The notes: generated from the letters alone by a model not told the origin. A DNA stretch of 46,456 bases from Mariaggregatimicrobium sp964498785 (GCA_964498785.1 CAZCJL010000054.1:1-46456), one strand, 5' to 3'. Counted from the stretch's first letter, positions 1 through 8,418 are shown. Made by a program: numbers and translations.

Positions 1-104
1 TTAAAGAGAATCCGAAAGCTTTGATGCACACCATCAATTATTGAATGGATACAACGATTATTATTCAATCCGATGTATATTTTAATGTTATCATAGTGAA
101 AAAC

Positions 105-776
105 ATGACTCTTCGCCTGTTTCAGAAAAAAGAATGCCGGATACTGACCTTGCGTAGCTGGCTCATTTTAATTGCTATCCTTCTCACAATTTTGTTGACA
201 CTGTTTTGCAATATCCACCCATTTTTGGCTGTTAGTGAACCGCTTCCTGCGGAAATTCTGGTGGTTGAAGGCTGGATGCCGGACTATTGCATGAAGGTTG
301 CACAACATGAGTTTAATTCGCGAAATTATCTCTTAATAGTGACTACCGGAGAACCAGTGATTTATGGCTATTATTTGACTGATTATAAAAATCATGCGCA
401 AATTGCGGCTGCCACTTTGTGCAAACTGGGATTTGATTCAACACATGTGAAAGCGGTTTCCGGAGATGGTGTTGAAAAAGACCGCACGTACGCATCGGCA
501 ATGGCAGTGCGTAATTGGCTGACAAATTCACGTTGGAATGTTCATGCAATAAATCTTCTCAGTTTGGGAGCACACGCCCGTCGTAGCAGACTGATATTTC
601 AAAAGGCTTTGGGCGATCAAATAAAGGTGGGCGTGATCGCCGCTGAAAATTTGAGTTATGATGATAAAAATTGGTGGCGAACCAGCAATGGCGTGCGGAC
701 GGTTCTTGCTGAAACTATCGCGTATATCTATGCTAAGATTTTTTTCTATCCAAAACAGATACAAAGTTTAAGTTGA
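105..776 (+). CDS. YdcF/SanA/ElyC-like (DUF218) membrane protein
   Basis: The predicted 223-residue protein starts with a basic stretch and one long hydrophobic segment (about residues 16-43). It then has a soluble domain opening with an ILVVEGWMPDY strand and containing the D-R-T-Y-A-S-A helix motif typical of DUF218 proteins. Characterised relatives (SanA, ElyC, YdcF) are inner-membrane proteins linked to envelope integrity; the reaction is not established for most. An ATG at 45 would add 20 residues before the membrane anchor. I prefer the ATG at 105 because the basic N-terminus then sits directly before the membrane helix, but neither start has a clear ribosome binding site. It appears to stand alone before an aldo/keto reductase gene 87 bases downstream. 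Confidence 0.7.
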   Translation: MTLRLFQKKECRILTLRSWLILIAILLTILLTLFCNIHPFLAVSEPLPAEILVVEGWMPDYCMKVAQHEFNSRNYLLIVTTGEPVIYGYYLTDYKNHAQIAAATLCKLGFDSTHVKAVSGDGVEKDRTYASAMAVRNWLTNSRWNVHAINLLSLGAHARRSRLIFQKALGDQIKVGVIAAENLSYDDKNWWRTSNGVRTVLAETIAYIYAKIFFYPKQIQSLS

Positions 777-863
777 ATATTTATCTGAGCGGAACAATTA
801 AAAATTTAACTCGTTGCAAAATAAAAAATAAAATCGAATATTTCTGAAAAAAAGAGGACTTAT

Positions 864-1805
864 ATGTACACGAGAAAACTTGGTAAAAACGGACCAGAGA
901 TAACAATCATAGGCCTGGGAGCCTGGGCCATTGGTGGTCCGTGGGTGTTTGGCTGGGGTGAGCAGGATGATCAGCAGTCCATAGAAACAATTCACAAGTC
1001 ACTGGATTCAGGCATTAACTGGATTGACACTGCCGCAGTGTATGGTCTCGGACATTCGGAAAAGATTGTGGGACAGGCTTTAAAAGGAAAACGGGATAAA
1101 GTATTTTTAGCGACAAAATGCGGTTTGGTGTGGAATAATAAAGGAAAGGTTCGCAATAACCTGAAACCGGACAGTATCCGCACGGAATTAGAAAATAGTT
1201 TGAAGCGATTGGGAACGGATTATGTCGATCTGTATCAGTTTCACTGGCCAGATCCGAGCACTAATGTAGAGGACTCGTGGAATGAAATGATCAAATTGAA
1301 AGAGGAAGGCAAAGCGCGCTATGTGGGTGTGTCCAATTTTGATGTACCACTGCTGGAAAAATGTGAGGCGATGTATCATGTGGATTCACTGCAACCGCCG
1401 TATAGTATGCTAAATCGAGATGTTGAAAAAGAAATTTTGCCGTATTGTGAAAAACATGGCATTGGTGTGATTCCATATAGTCCGATGCAATCCGGATTAC
1501 TCACAGGAAAATTTGACAAATCCCGCCTTGCTCCGGATGATTGGCGACATAAAAGTCCGTATTTTCAAGAGCCCAATTTGTCTCGAAATCTGGAATTTGT
1601 TGAATCACTTAAACCGATCGCAGAAAAATACGGAAAAACAGTTGGACATCTGGCCATTGCCTGGGTTCTGAAACATTCGGCGGTAACATCTGCCATCGTT
1701 GGCGCGCGGCGACCGGAGCAGGCTACTGAAAATGTGTTAGCTGCTGATTTACATCTAAACCAGGATGACTTAATAGAAATCGAACAGGAATTAAACGAAC
1801 TTTAA
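864..1805 (+). CDS. Aldo/keto reductase
   Basis: The 313-residue protein has the complete aldo/keto reductase catalytic tetrad: Asp in WIDTA, Tyr in AAVYG, Lys in ATKCG and His in QFHWPD. It also has the C-terminal NADPH-binding segment with AIVGARRPEQ. Members are cytosolic (beta/alpha)8-barrel NADPH-dependent oxidoreductases of aldehydes, ketones or sugars; the substrate cannot be read from sequence. It most resembles the YajO/Tas-like or AKR11-type bacterial branch. A GAGG ribosome binding site precedes the ATG. It is transcribed toward the PyrD-like gene, and a shared terminator hairpin lies between them. Confidence 0.9.
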   Translation: MYTRKLGKNGPEITIIGLGAWAIGGPWVFGWGEQDDQQSIETIHKSLDSGINWIDTAAVYGLGHSEKIVGQALKGKRDKVFLATKCGLVWNNKGKVRNNLKPDSIRTELENSLKRLGTDYVDLYQFHWPDPSTNVEDSWNEMIKLKEEGKARYVGVSNFDVPLLEKCEAMYHVDSLQPPYSMLNRDVEKEILPYCEKHGIGVIPYSPMQSGLLTGKFDKSRLAPDDWRHKSPYFQEPNLSRNLEFVESLKPIAEKYGKTVGHLAIAWVLKHSAVTSAIVGARRPEQATENVLAADLHLNQDDLIEIEQELNEL

Positions 1806-1836
1806 TATATCAATTTGAAAAAAAGAGATGAATAAA

Positions 1837-1868
1837 AAAACCCTGATCAAACAGTTGGTCAGGGTTTT
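1837..1868. terminator. Bidirectional intrinsic terminator between convergent genes
   Basis: Arms 1837-1848 and 1857-1868 pair over 12 bp (one G-U pair) around an 8-nt loop, with A-rich and T-rich outer ends. It lies between the stops of the aldo/keto reductase (+) and the PyrD-like gene (-), so it can serve both. Confidence 0.85.
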
Positions 1869-1877
1869 CAGTTAAAA

Positions 1878-2873
1878 TTAATCAATCGGATTCGCATTAA
1901 GCAGTAATCGAATATACTGTGCGCGTTTATATATCCATGGATCTTTAATGTTTTTCTGACTTAATTTACCACGGAAATCATCTAACGATTTATATCCCTT
2001 ATGCTCCATCCATTGTTTCATATTTTCCAGCATTTTAGAAAGATGTTCAATTTTATTTTTATAGAGAGCACTAACAACTTGCACACAGTCAGCACCAGCT
2101 AATATCATTCTCAGAACATCTTCTCCCTGCATAATTCCAGTACTGGCGCATACATCGCCTTTAAGTTTATCATAGAGTAAACCTGCAAAACGAAGCGGTA
2201 AACGATGGTCCTGGCGCTGGCTCAAATTAAACGGAAACGTATTTGCCTCGCGGGTAATATTAATATCTGGTTGAAAAAATCGATTAAACAGCACAAAACC
2301 ATCAACCCCGATTTTGTCAATATTGGAAATAAAATTGAGTGGGTTTGAATAAAATGTACTCAATTTAACGCTAACAGGGATGGAAACGGTATTTTTGATC
2401 GCTTTAATTAGTTCAATTTGTTCTTGCTCTATTTGATTGCCACTTTTTTCAAAATCAGTTGGTACGGCATAAAAATTCAGCTCAAGCCCATCAATCCCGG
2501 TCTCTTCCAATTTTTTAGCATATTCAACCCAAGTATCTTTGTTAATGCAATTTAAACTGGCGATCACCGGAATTTTAACACTTTGTTTGGTTTTTCGAAC
2601 CCACATCAAATGTTCGGCTGGTCCCGCATGTTCAACGTCCGGATGCACTGTAATCATTTCTGCATGTAACTCGTCATATTTAGACCATTCTTCATCAAAT
2701 TTATACGTTTCAAGTTGAATCTGTTCTTCAAATAATGACTTGATTACAATCGCTCCCGCGCCTGCATGTTCTATCTTTTTAATTTTTTCCATATCAGAAG
2801 ACAATTCACTTGCTCCGGCAATAATCGGGTTTTTAAGCTCAATTCCCATATATGTTGTCCGTAAATCGCTCAT
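1878..2873 (-). CDS. Dihydroorotate dehydrogenase-like FMN protein
   Basis: This 331-residue protein has the PyrD-type TIM barrel layout: N-terminal GIELKNPIIAGASE, a central GIDGLELNFYAVPTD strand and the C-terminal FMN phosphate-binding segments (ASTGIMQGED, ILAGADCVQVVSALY). The usual class 1 signature around N-x-S-x-P-N is replaced by NFYAVP, so the catalytic loop Cys/Ser is not recognisable. It is better called a dihydroorotate dehydrogenase-like protein than pyrimidine-synthesis PyrD. The ATG at 2873 is chosen because a strong AAAGGAG site precedes it; an upstream in-frame start at 2954 would add a poorly conserved hydrophobic tail. No pyrimidine genes are nearby. Confidence 0.8.
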   Translation of the reverse strand: MSDLRTTYMGIELKNPIIAGASELSSDMEKIKKIEHAGAGAIVIKSLFEEQIQLETYKFDEEWSKYDELHAEMITVHPDVEHAGPAEHLMWVRKTKQSVKIPVIASLNCINKDTWVEYAKKLEETGIDGLELNFYAVPTDFEKSGNQIEQEQIELIKAIKNTVSIPVSVKLSTFYSNPLNFISNIDKIGVDGFVLFNRFFQPDINITREANTFPFNLSQRQDHRLPLRFAGLLYDKLKGDVCASTGIMQGEDVLRMILAGADCVQVVSALYKNKIEHLSKMLENMKQWMEHKGYKSLDDFRGKLSQKNIKDPWIYKRAQYIRLLLNANPID

Positions 2874-2944
2874 ATAAAACTCCTTTCTCTTTGTACCTAA
2901 ATTTCTAAAATGAATTATAATAATGAAAAAATAGATTGATTGCC

Positions 2945-3006
2945 CACGAAACACACGAAATAGTGCTTAATTCAAAATAAAGAATATTTCGTGTATTTTT
3001 GTGTGT
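2945..3006. repeat. Imperfect inverted repeat, CACGAAACACACGAAA type
   Basis: The left arm carries ACACACGAAATA (2951-2962). The right arm carries TATTTCGTGTATTTTTGTG (from 2985) in inverse orientation. The arms are 22 bases apart and do not code. Confidence 0.55.
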
Positions 3007-3087
3007 TAAGTAGGCTCCAATTGTATAATAATTTTCTTTTTAGAATTTTGGATTGAATAATAACTGCTCTAACCTGAAAAAGTCATA

Positions 3088-3227
3088 GCCACAGAGGCTC
3101 AGAGTACACAGAGTTTTTATTTTCAAACGTTAGGCAAAAAATATTAACTCGAATTTTTTCTGACTCAGTTTGAAAAGTAATGTGCACACAAGTTATTGTT
3201 TCTCTGTGACCTCTGTACTTCTGTGGC
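3088..3227. repeat. Inverted pair of CACAGAG-type intergenic repeats
   Basis: The 26-base arm at 3088-3113 and the arm at 3202-3227 match as reverse complements at 21 of 26 positions. Both belong to the GCCACAGAGG...ACACAGAG pattern seen between genes of several environmental bacteria. The roughly 88-base space between the arms contains no gene. Confidence 0.6.
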
Positions 3228-3404
3228 ACGATTTGTGAATAATGCAGACTAAATAATATATCAATCCTAACATAAAATAATTATATATCTTATTAAATGT
3301 TACGCAATACAATCAGTTCCATGAATACGAAACTCAATCTGCGAATATCATTCCTGTAAGGGGTAATGATGATAAAAAAAACAGTTAAAAAATTAGAATG
3401 ATAC

Positions 3405-3433
3405 TTGATTTTCTGATTTCTTTGTAGTACATT
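3405..3433 (+). promoter_or_regulatory. Candidate sigma70-type promoter for the kinase-galU pair
   Basis: TTGATT (3405-3410) and TACATT (3428-3433) are separated by exactly 17 bases, about 105 bases upstream of the kinase start. This is a pattern match only. Confidence 0.35.
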
Positions 3434-3538
3434 TTATCACTCACCGGTATTATTTCCTCACAGGAGAATTCGAAACCCGGCGCTAAAAAGAGCAAATAAA
3501 TGATGTGGTTTGTTATAATAATATATTGGAGGTACTAA

Positions 3539-4534
3539 ATGATTATCGAAGCCCGTGCTTTTGCCCGAGCAGGGTTGCTCGGAAATCCTTCTGATGGGTA
3601 TTTTGGTAAAACAATTTCTATAAGCGTTCGGAACTTTGGCGCCCGGGTGTCACTTTATCAAACTCCGGAGCTAAAAATTGAGATGCAGGAACAGGATTCT
3701 GACGTTTTCAGAAATATTTATGATCTCGTAGATTCAGTGAGTTTGATGGGATATTATGGCGGCACCCGGCTGATAAAAGCAGCGATTAAGAAATTTTGTG
3801 AATACTGTAGTGATAATGACATTAAGCTCAGTTACAAAAATTTTACGATTCGATATCATTCATCGATTCCAAGGCAGGTCGGATTAGCAGGATCGAGCGC
3901 GATTATTACCGCGACAATGCGAGCGCTGATGAAGTTCTACAGTGTTAAAATTCCGTTGCCGATATTACCGAGTATTGTATTGGCAGCAGAAAATGATGAA
4001 TTAGGCATTAATGCGGGTTTGCAGGATCGCGTTATACAGGCGTATGAAGGCTGTGTCTTCATGAATTTTGATAAAATGATTTTGGATGAAAAAAATCACG
4101 GGCTTTATGAAAGAATCGATCCCAACTTGTTGCCAAGATTATTTATTGCATATAAAACCGATCTTGGAAAAGTCTCGGGTAAAGTGCTGAATGATATTCG
4201 TACTCGATATGATAATGGGGACAAGTTTGTTATTGATAATCTTCATCGAATAGCCGAAGTTGCCGAAGATGGTAAAGAGGCAATTAAAACCAGAGATTTT
4301 GCAAAATTGAATCAATTGATTGATGAAAATTTTGATCTAAGAGCAAAAATTATGAATATTAGTAAAAGCAATATGGAACTGGTGCAAACAGCACGGAAGT
4401 GTGGTGCATCAGCAAAATTTACTGGTTCTGGCGGTTCAATTATCGGTATTTATGCGGATGACGATATGTTGACGCATCTGGTCGTTGAATTGAAAAAAAT
4501 TAATGCGAGAGTTATTAAACCATATATTATATAG
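3539..4534 (+). CDS. GHMP-family sugar kinase, glucuronokinase-like
   Basis: The 331-residue protein has the three GHMP kinase motifs: N-terminal ARAFARAGLLGNPSDGYFG, the ATP-binding PRQVGLAGSSAIITA loop (residues 111-125) and C-terminal KFTGSGGSIIGIY. GYYGGTRL and INAGLQDRVIQAYEG closely follow the pattern I know from plant glucuronokinase (EC 2.7.1.43), which makes glucuronate 1-phosphate from glucuronate and ATP. A galactokinase or heptose kinase role is less likely because the N-terminal NPSDxYFG pattern is not theirs. The stop is 10 bases before the galU-like ATG, so the two are almost certainly co-transcribed. Together they could make UDP-glucuronate from free glucuronate. An uronate catabolic cluster follows, which supports glucuronate as substrate. 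Confidence 0.75.
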   Translation: MIIEARAFARAGLLGNPSDGYFGKTISISVRNFGARVSLYQTPELKIEMQEQDSDVFRNIYDLVDSVSLMGYYGGTRLIKAAIKKFCEYCSDNDIKLSYKNFTIRYHSSIPRQVGLAGSSAIITATMRALMKFYSVKIPLPILPSIVLAAENDELGINAGLQDRVIQAYEGCVFMNFDKMILDEKNHGLYERIDPNLLPRLFIAYKTDLGKVSGKVLNDIRTRYDNGDKFVIDNLHRIAEVAEDGKEAIKTRDFAKLNQLIDENFDLRAKIMNISKSNMELVQTARKCGASAKFTGSGGSIIGIYADDDMLTHLVVELKKINARVIKPYII

Positions 4535-4544
4535 GAGAATTATT

Positions 4545-5444
4545 ATGGTCAGAAAAGCTGTTATACCTGCTGCAGGTTTAGGAACTCGATTTTTACCGGT
4601 TACAAAGGCGCAGCCAAAAGAAATGCTTCCGATTATTGATACTCCAACGATTCAATATGTCGTCCAGGAAGCTATTGATTCCGGAATTGACGATATTTTG
4701 ATTATTTCAGGAAAAGGGAAACGAGCGATTGAAGATCACTTTGATCGCAATTTAGAACTGGAAATGCAGTTAGAAACAAAATCCGATAAAGCACTATACC
4801 ATGAAATTCGCCGTATCAGTGATATGGCAAATATCCATTTTGTTCGACAAAAAGAATTGAACGGCCTGGGCGACGCCATCTATTATGCCCGTTTACATAC
4901 CGGGAACGAGCCATTTGCAGTTCTGCTCGGCGATACAATCATCGATTCGGTGATACCAGTCACCCAGCAGTTAATTGATATTTATGATCAATATCGCAGC
5001 ATTATCATCGGCGTGGAGACCGTCCCCCGCGACAAAGTGTATCGCTACGGAATTATTGATGGTAAAAAAATTAGCGATAGTATATGTGAATTATCCGACC
5101 TCATTGAGAAACCTTCTGTGGAAAAAAGCCCGTCAAATTTGGCTATTGCAGGTCGCTATATTTTAACACCCGAAATTTTCAAAGCCATCGAACAAACTCC
5201 CCGCGGGAAAAATAATGAAATTCAGTTGACCGATGCCATGCGCAATTTACTGAAACGGGAAAGCCTGTATTCGTACACGATTGAAGGCAAGCGGTACGAC
5301 ATCGGCAATAAAATGGATTATCTGAAAACTACTGTGGATTTTGCATTAAGACGAAAAGAATTCGCTGATCCGTTTTTGCGTTTCTTAACCGAAATTGTGA
5401 ATCAATATCAAGGTCAGGATAATTCAGAAGAAGAAAAAAAATAA
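4545..5444 (+). CDS. galU: UTP--glucose-1-phosphate uridylyltransferase family enzyme
   Basis: The 299-residue nucleotidyltransferase has the GalU signature AAGLGTRFLPVTKAQPKEML near its N-terminus and the IEKPS and GRYILTPEIF segments downstream. The family joins UTP with a sugar 1-phosphate to give UDP-sugar and pyrophosphate in the cytosol. Glucose 1-phosphate is the standard substrate. Because it is paired with a glucuronokinase-like gene, glucuronate 1-phosphate is a reasonable alternative. The ATG at 4545 is chosen because an AGGAGA site sits directly upstream and the conserved MVRKAVIPAAG start is typical. A long nested terminator-like structure follows. Confidence 0.85.
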   Translation: MVRKAVIPAAGLGTRFLPVTKAQPKEMLPIIDTPTIQYVVQEAIDSGIDDILIISGKGKRAIEDHFDRNLELEMQLETKSDKALYHEIRRISDMANIHFVRQKELNGLGDAIYYARLHTGNEPFAVLLGDTIIDSVIPVTQQLIDIYDQYRSIIIGVETVPRDKVYRYGIIDGKKISDSICELSDLIEKPSVEKSPSNLAIAGRYILTPEIFKAIEQTPRGKNNEIQLTDAMRNLLKRESLYSYTIEGKRYDIGNKMDYLKTTVDFALRRKEFADPFLRFLTEIVNQYQGQDNSEEEKK

Positions 5445-5454
5445 TACAACGTTG

Positions 5455-5545
5455 AACCGCCATTCGAACCGACGAATTTTAAAATCACACGGGCAGGTAT
5501 TAATTGTAATGTGATTATAACGTCGTTTTTGATGGCGGTTTTTTA
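5455..5545 (+). terminator. Nested stem-loop terminator after galU
   Basis: Three helices nest. The outer arms are AACCGCCAT (5455-5463) with ATGGCGGTT (5532-5540). The middle arms are CGACG (5470-5474) with CGTCG (5521-5525). The inner arms are AATCACA (5483-5489) with TGTGATT (5510-5516). A T run follows the outer arm. The long interrupted structure is larger than a simple terminator hairpin. Confidence 0.65.
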
Positions 5546-5556
5546 GTTAGATTTTA

Positions 5557-5570
5557 TTTAACCGATTCAA
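5557..5570. promoter_or_regulatory. Upstream LacI-type operator candidate (O1)
   Basis: TTTAACCGATTCAA differs at one position from the reverse complement of the second site (5690-5703). It is a near-palindrome around a central CG, the usual LacI-family operator design. Centre-to-centre distance to the second site is 133 bases, compatible with DNA looping. Confidence 0.55.
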
Positions 5571-5657
5571 GTTATAAAAGAACATAATTATAATACTACT
5601 TATTAAGAATTAGTTTTTAATGGATTAAATAGTCGTCGATAAATACAGAAATTTCGC

Positions 5658-5686
5658 TTGCATTTCGGATAGAATTTTTGTATATT
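5658..5686 (+). promoter_or_regulatory. Candidate promoter of the hexuronate cluster
   Basis: TTGCAT (5658-5663) and TATATT (5681-5686) are separated by 17 bases. The expected start point falls in the operator at 5690-5703, so a bound repressor would block initiation. Confidence 0.55.
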
Positions 5687-5689
5687 TAC

Positions 5690-5703
5690 TTGAATCGGTT
5701 CAA
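5690..5703. promoter_or_regulatory. LacI-type operator candidate over the transcription start (O2)
   Basis: TTGAATCGGTTCAA is a 14-base palindrome with one mismatched pair and a central CG, typical of LacI-family sites. It lies just after a candidate -10 box. The LacI-family gene at 7245 in the same cluster is the obvious regulator. Confidence 0.6.
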
Positions 5704-5807
5704 AAATGTTTCAATATTTTCTCTTTAATTATATTTATAAATAGAATTTAAGCCGATGAAATAACGGTTCATTAAGTCATCCAAAAAAACAGGAGATTCA
5801 TATAATC

Positions 5808-7223
5808 ATGAAAAAAATAAACCTTCATGAAAACCGATTCTTTGACTCGGATGCCGCAATCCGCAGTGTTGCCGCCGAGCTTTATAAAAATGTTAGCAAT
5901 TTGCCAATCGTTAGTCCCCACGGACATACAAATCCACAATGGTTTGCTGAGAACAAACCGTTTTCCGATCCCACAGATTTAATTTTAATACCAGATCATT
6001 ACATTTTCAGAATGCTGTATTCACAGGGCATTCCGATGGAATCATTAGGAGTTCCGACGATTGATGGCACTCCTGTAGAAGCAGACCACAGAAAAATTTG
6101 GCAGATATTTGGCGAAAATTATTATCTCTACGCAGGCACCCCAACCGGCGTCTGGTTGAAACATGAATTTTATCATGTGTTCGGAATCCGGGAGAAGTTT
6201 ACCGGCGAGTCTGCCATGCGAATTTATGATCAAATCGAGGAAAAATTAAAACAACCGGAATTCTTGCCGCGGGCAATGTTTGACCGGTTCAATATTGAAG
6301 TGCTTACGACCACTGATTGCGCCACCGATAATTTGCAGTATCATCAGCAAATTAAAGAGTCGGACTGGAACGGAAATATCGTCCCTTGTTTGCGACCGGA
6401 TGCTGTTGTTAATTTGTTAACGCCGGGCTGGAAAACGAAAATTCAAATATTGGGCGATCTTGTCGGGTTTGAAATAACATCGTTTGAAAAATATATTCAG
6501 GCGCTGGAAAAACGCCGTGAATTCTTTAAATCCATGGGCGCTGTTTCCACGGATCAGGGAGTGGTGAGTCCGTACACCCATGAAATAACAGCAAAAGAAG
6601 CGGACGTCATTTTTCAGAAGGCATTAAAGGGCGAGGTGACTGCCGAAGATAATGACCAGTTTATTGCACACATGTTGATGGAAATGGCACGGATGAGTGT
6701 AGAAGATGGGTTAGTGATGCAGATTCATCCGGGGTCGTTCCGAAATCATAATCAAAAAGTATATGATCGGTTCGGGCCGGATAAAGGCTGCGATATTCCG
6801 ATGCAAACTGAATACACAAACAATTTATACGAACTTTTAAATAAGTACGGAAATGATTCCCGCTTTAGTTTGATCGTTTTTACGCTGGATGAAACAACGT
6901 ATTCCCGTGAACTGGCGCCACTGGCCGGGCATTATCCGGCAATGAAACTGGGACCGTCCTGGTGGTTTCATGACAGCATCGAAGGAATGACCCGTTTTCG
7001 GCAGCAGGTACTCGAGACAGCAGGGATTTATAATACGGTCGGTTTTAATGACGACACCCGGGCATTTCCGTCAATACCGGCGCGCCATGATTTGTCCCGG
7101 CGAATTGATTGTAACTTTTTAGCGTATCTGGTTGCCAGACACGTGATCGATATGGAAGATGCGGTTGCGATGAGCAGAGCATTGGCGTACGATTTGGTGA
7201 AAAAGGGATACAAGCTAAGTTAA
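5808..7223 (+). CDS. uxaC: Uronate isomerase
   Basis: The 471-residue protein matches uronate isomerase (EC 5.3.1.12) along its length. It has the N-terminal metal-site region SPHGHTNPQWFAENKPF, the internal LVMQIHPGSFRNHN segment and the C-terminal GFNDDTRAFPSIPARHD segment. The enzyme converts glucuronate to fructuronate and galacturonate to tagaturonate in the cytosol. The length is normal for the family. An AGGAGA site precedes the ATG by 12 bases. It is the first gene of the cluster and lies behind the candidate promoter and operator. The LacI-family regulator follows 21 bases downstream. Confidence 0.95.
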   Translation: MKKINLHENRFFDSDAAIRSVAAELYKNVSNLPIVSPHGHTNPQWFAENKPFSDPTDLILIPDHYIFRMLYSQGIPMESLGVPTIDGTPVEADHRKIWQIFGENYYLYAGTPTGVWLKHEFYHVFGIREKFTGESAMRIYDQIEEKLKQPEFLPRAMFDRFNIEVLTTTDCATDNLQYHQQIKESDWNGNIVPCLRPDAVVNLLTPGWKTKIQILGDLVGFEITSFEKYIQALEKRREFFKSMGAVSTDQGVVSPYTHEITAKEADVIFQKALKGEVTAEDNDQFIAHMLMEMARMSVEDGLVMQIHPGSFRNHNQKVYDRFGPDKGCDIPMQTEYTNNLYELLNKYGNDSRFSLIVFTLDETTYSRELAPLAGHYPAMKLGPSWWFHDSIEGMTRFRQQVLETAGIYNTVGFNDDTRAFPSIPARHDLSRRIDCNFLAYLVARHVIDMEDAVAMSRALAYDLVKKGYKLS

Positions 7224-7244
7224 AAAAAGGAATTTTGATATAAG

Positions 7245-8264
7245 ATGAGTATTACGATCGGCGATGTCGCCAGGATGGCAAATGTCTCCAAAGGGACTGT
7301 GTCGGCTGTTTTAAATAACAAAAATACAGTATCGGAAGCAACCCGAAAAAAAGTGCTAAAAGTGATCGAAAAATTGAATTACCGTCCGAATCAGGTCGCA
7401 CGATCACTTTCCAGCCGGCAGACGAAAAGTATCGGACTTGTCATCAAAGAGATCGATAATCCGTATTTTGCAAAAGTGATGAAAGGTGTATTTGATGTCT
7501 GTGTGAAAAGCGGATACACGGTTTTATTAGGCAGCTCGGAGCTTGATCCGGAGCAGGAACGACAAAGTGTGGAAACCCTGCGAAATCAGCAGGTGGATGG
7601 TTTAATTATTTCGCCGCTTCACGGTGATAATAAAGATTTTACATATTTGGCTGAACTGCTTCGTTATAAATATCCGCTGGTTATGTTAGAACCGGTGAAA
7701 AATTTTACGACAAATGTAGTGGGCGTGGATAATGCAAAGGCTGCATACGCGGCTATTTCCTATTTAATCAACCTAGGCCATTCGGAAATTGCTTATTTTG
7801 CAGGACCGCTTTACTCTGCACACAGCGAAAACCGGTTGGAGGGATATAAACAGGCGCTCATGGATCATAATATTCCGATACGGAAAAATTTTATCATACA
7901 GGTCGGCTCCAATATTGATGATGGTCATAAAGCAGGGAAAATATTGTTCAGCAATCTCGAAAATTCTCCAACTGCTGTTTTTTGTTACAACGATTTAGTG
8001 GCAGTTGGCCTGGTGGACGTGCTTATTGAAATGGGAATTTCGATACCCGATGAAATTTCAGTGATCGGATTTGATGATATCACCTTTTGCGAAAGCGCGA
8101 GGATTCCACTGACAACAGTCCACATGCCGACGTATCAAATCGGTGAAGCGGCCACCAGATTATTGATCAATCAAATATCGAACAGAGAACAGGTATTAAA
8201 TGAACGAATCGTCTTCGATGCGCATCTGGTAAAGCGGCAGTCATGTGGACCCCGAAAAATTTAG
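7245..8264 (+). CDS. LacI-family transcriptional regulator
   Basis: The 339-residue protein has a LacI helix-turn-helix at residues 4-25 (IGDVARMANVSKGTVSAVLN), the hinge-helix region YRPNQVARSLSSRQT, and a periplasmic-binding-protein-like sensor domain with VIGFDDITFCESARIPLTTV. Such regulators usually repress their own cluster until a pathway sugar acid binds. It sits between uxaC and uxaE, and two palindromic LacI-type sites lie upstream of uxaC. A role as repressor of hexuronate use is therefore likely; the effector is unknown. Confidence 0.92.
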   Translation: MSITIGDVARMANVSKGTVSAVLNNKNTVSEATRKKVLKVIEKLNYRPNQVARSLSSRQTKSIGLVIKEIDNPYFAKVMKGVFDVCVKSGYTVLLGSSELDPEQERQSVETLRNQQVDGLIISPLHGDNKDFTYLAELLRYKYPLVMLEPVKNFTTNVVGVDNAKAAYAAISYLINLGHSEIAYFAGPLYSAHSENRLEGYKQALMDHNIPIRKNFIIQVGSNIDDGHKAGKILFSNLENSPTAVFCYNDLVAVGLVDVLIEMGISIPDEISVIGFDDITFCESARIPLTTVHMPTYQIGEAATRLLINQISNREQVLNERIVFDAHLVKRQSCGPRKI

Positions 8265-8418
8265 GTTGAGTTTTTTGAATTAAACATTCACTACTGGGAC
8301 GTGAAGGCGTAAGGAAATAAGAGTTTCATTATAAAAGTAAACTTACAATCCTAAAATGAAAATTATGTTTCTAATTCATTGCAATTAAGTTATATAATCA
8401 AACTGAAAGGGGATACAT

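Larger units (their letters stand above)
2874..3538. other. Long intergenic region with two dyad repeats
   Basis: This 665-base gap has no convincing gene. It holds a CACGAAACACACGAAA-type repeat with its inverted partner (2945-3006) and a CACAGAG-type inverted pair (3088-3227), both listed separately. A candidate promoter for the downstream GHMP kinase lies at 3405-3433. Confidence 0.7.
5445..5807. other. Regulatory intergenic region upstream of uxaC
   Basis: This 363-base gap holds the galU terminator structure, two LacI-type operator candidates and a promoter candidate, each listed separately. No small ORF with a ribosome binding site was found. Confidence 0.7.

Noticed and set aside
1..44. 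End of an upstream gene
   Set aside because: The first 44 bases contain no clear reading frame with family similarity, so nothing is annotated there.
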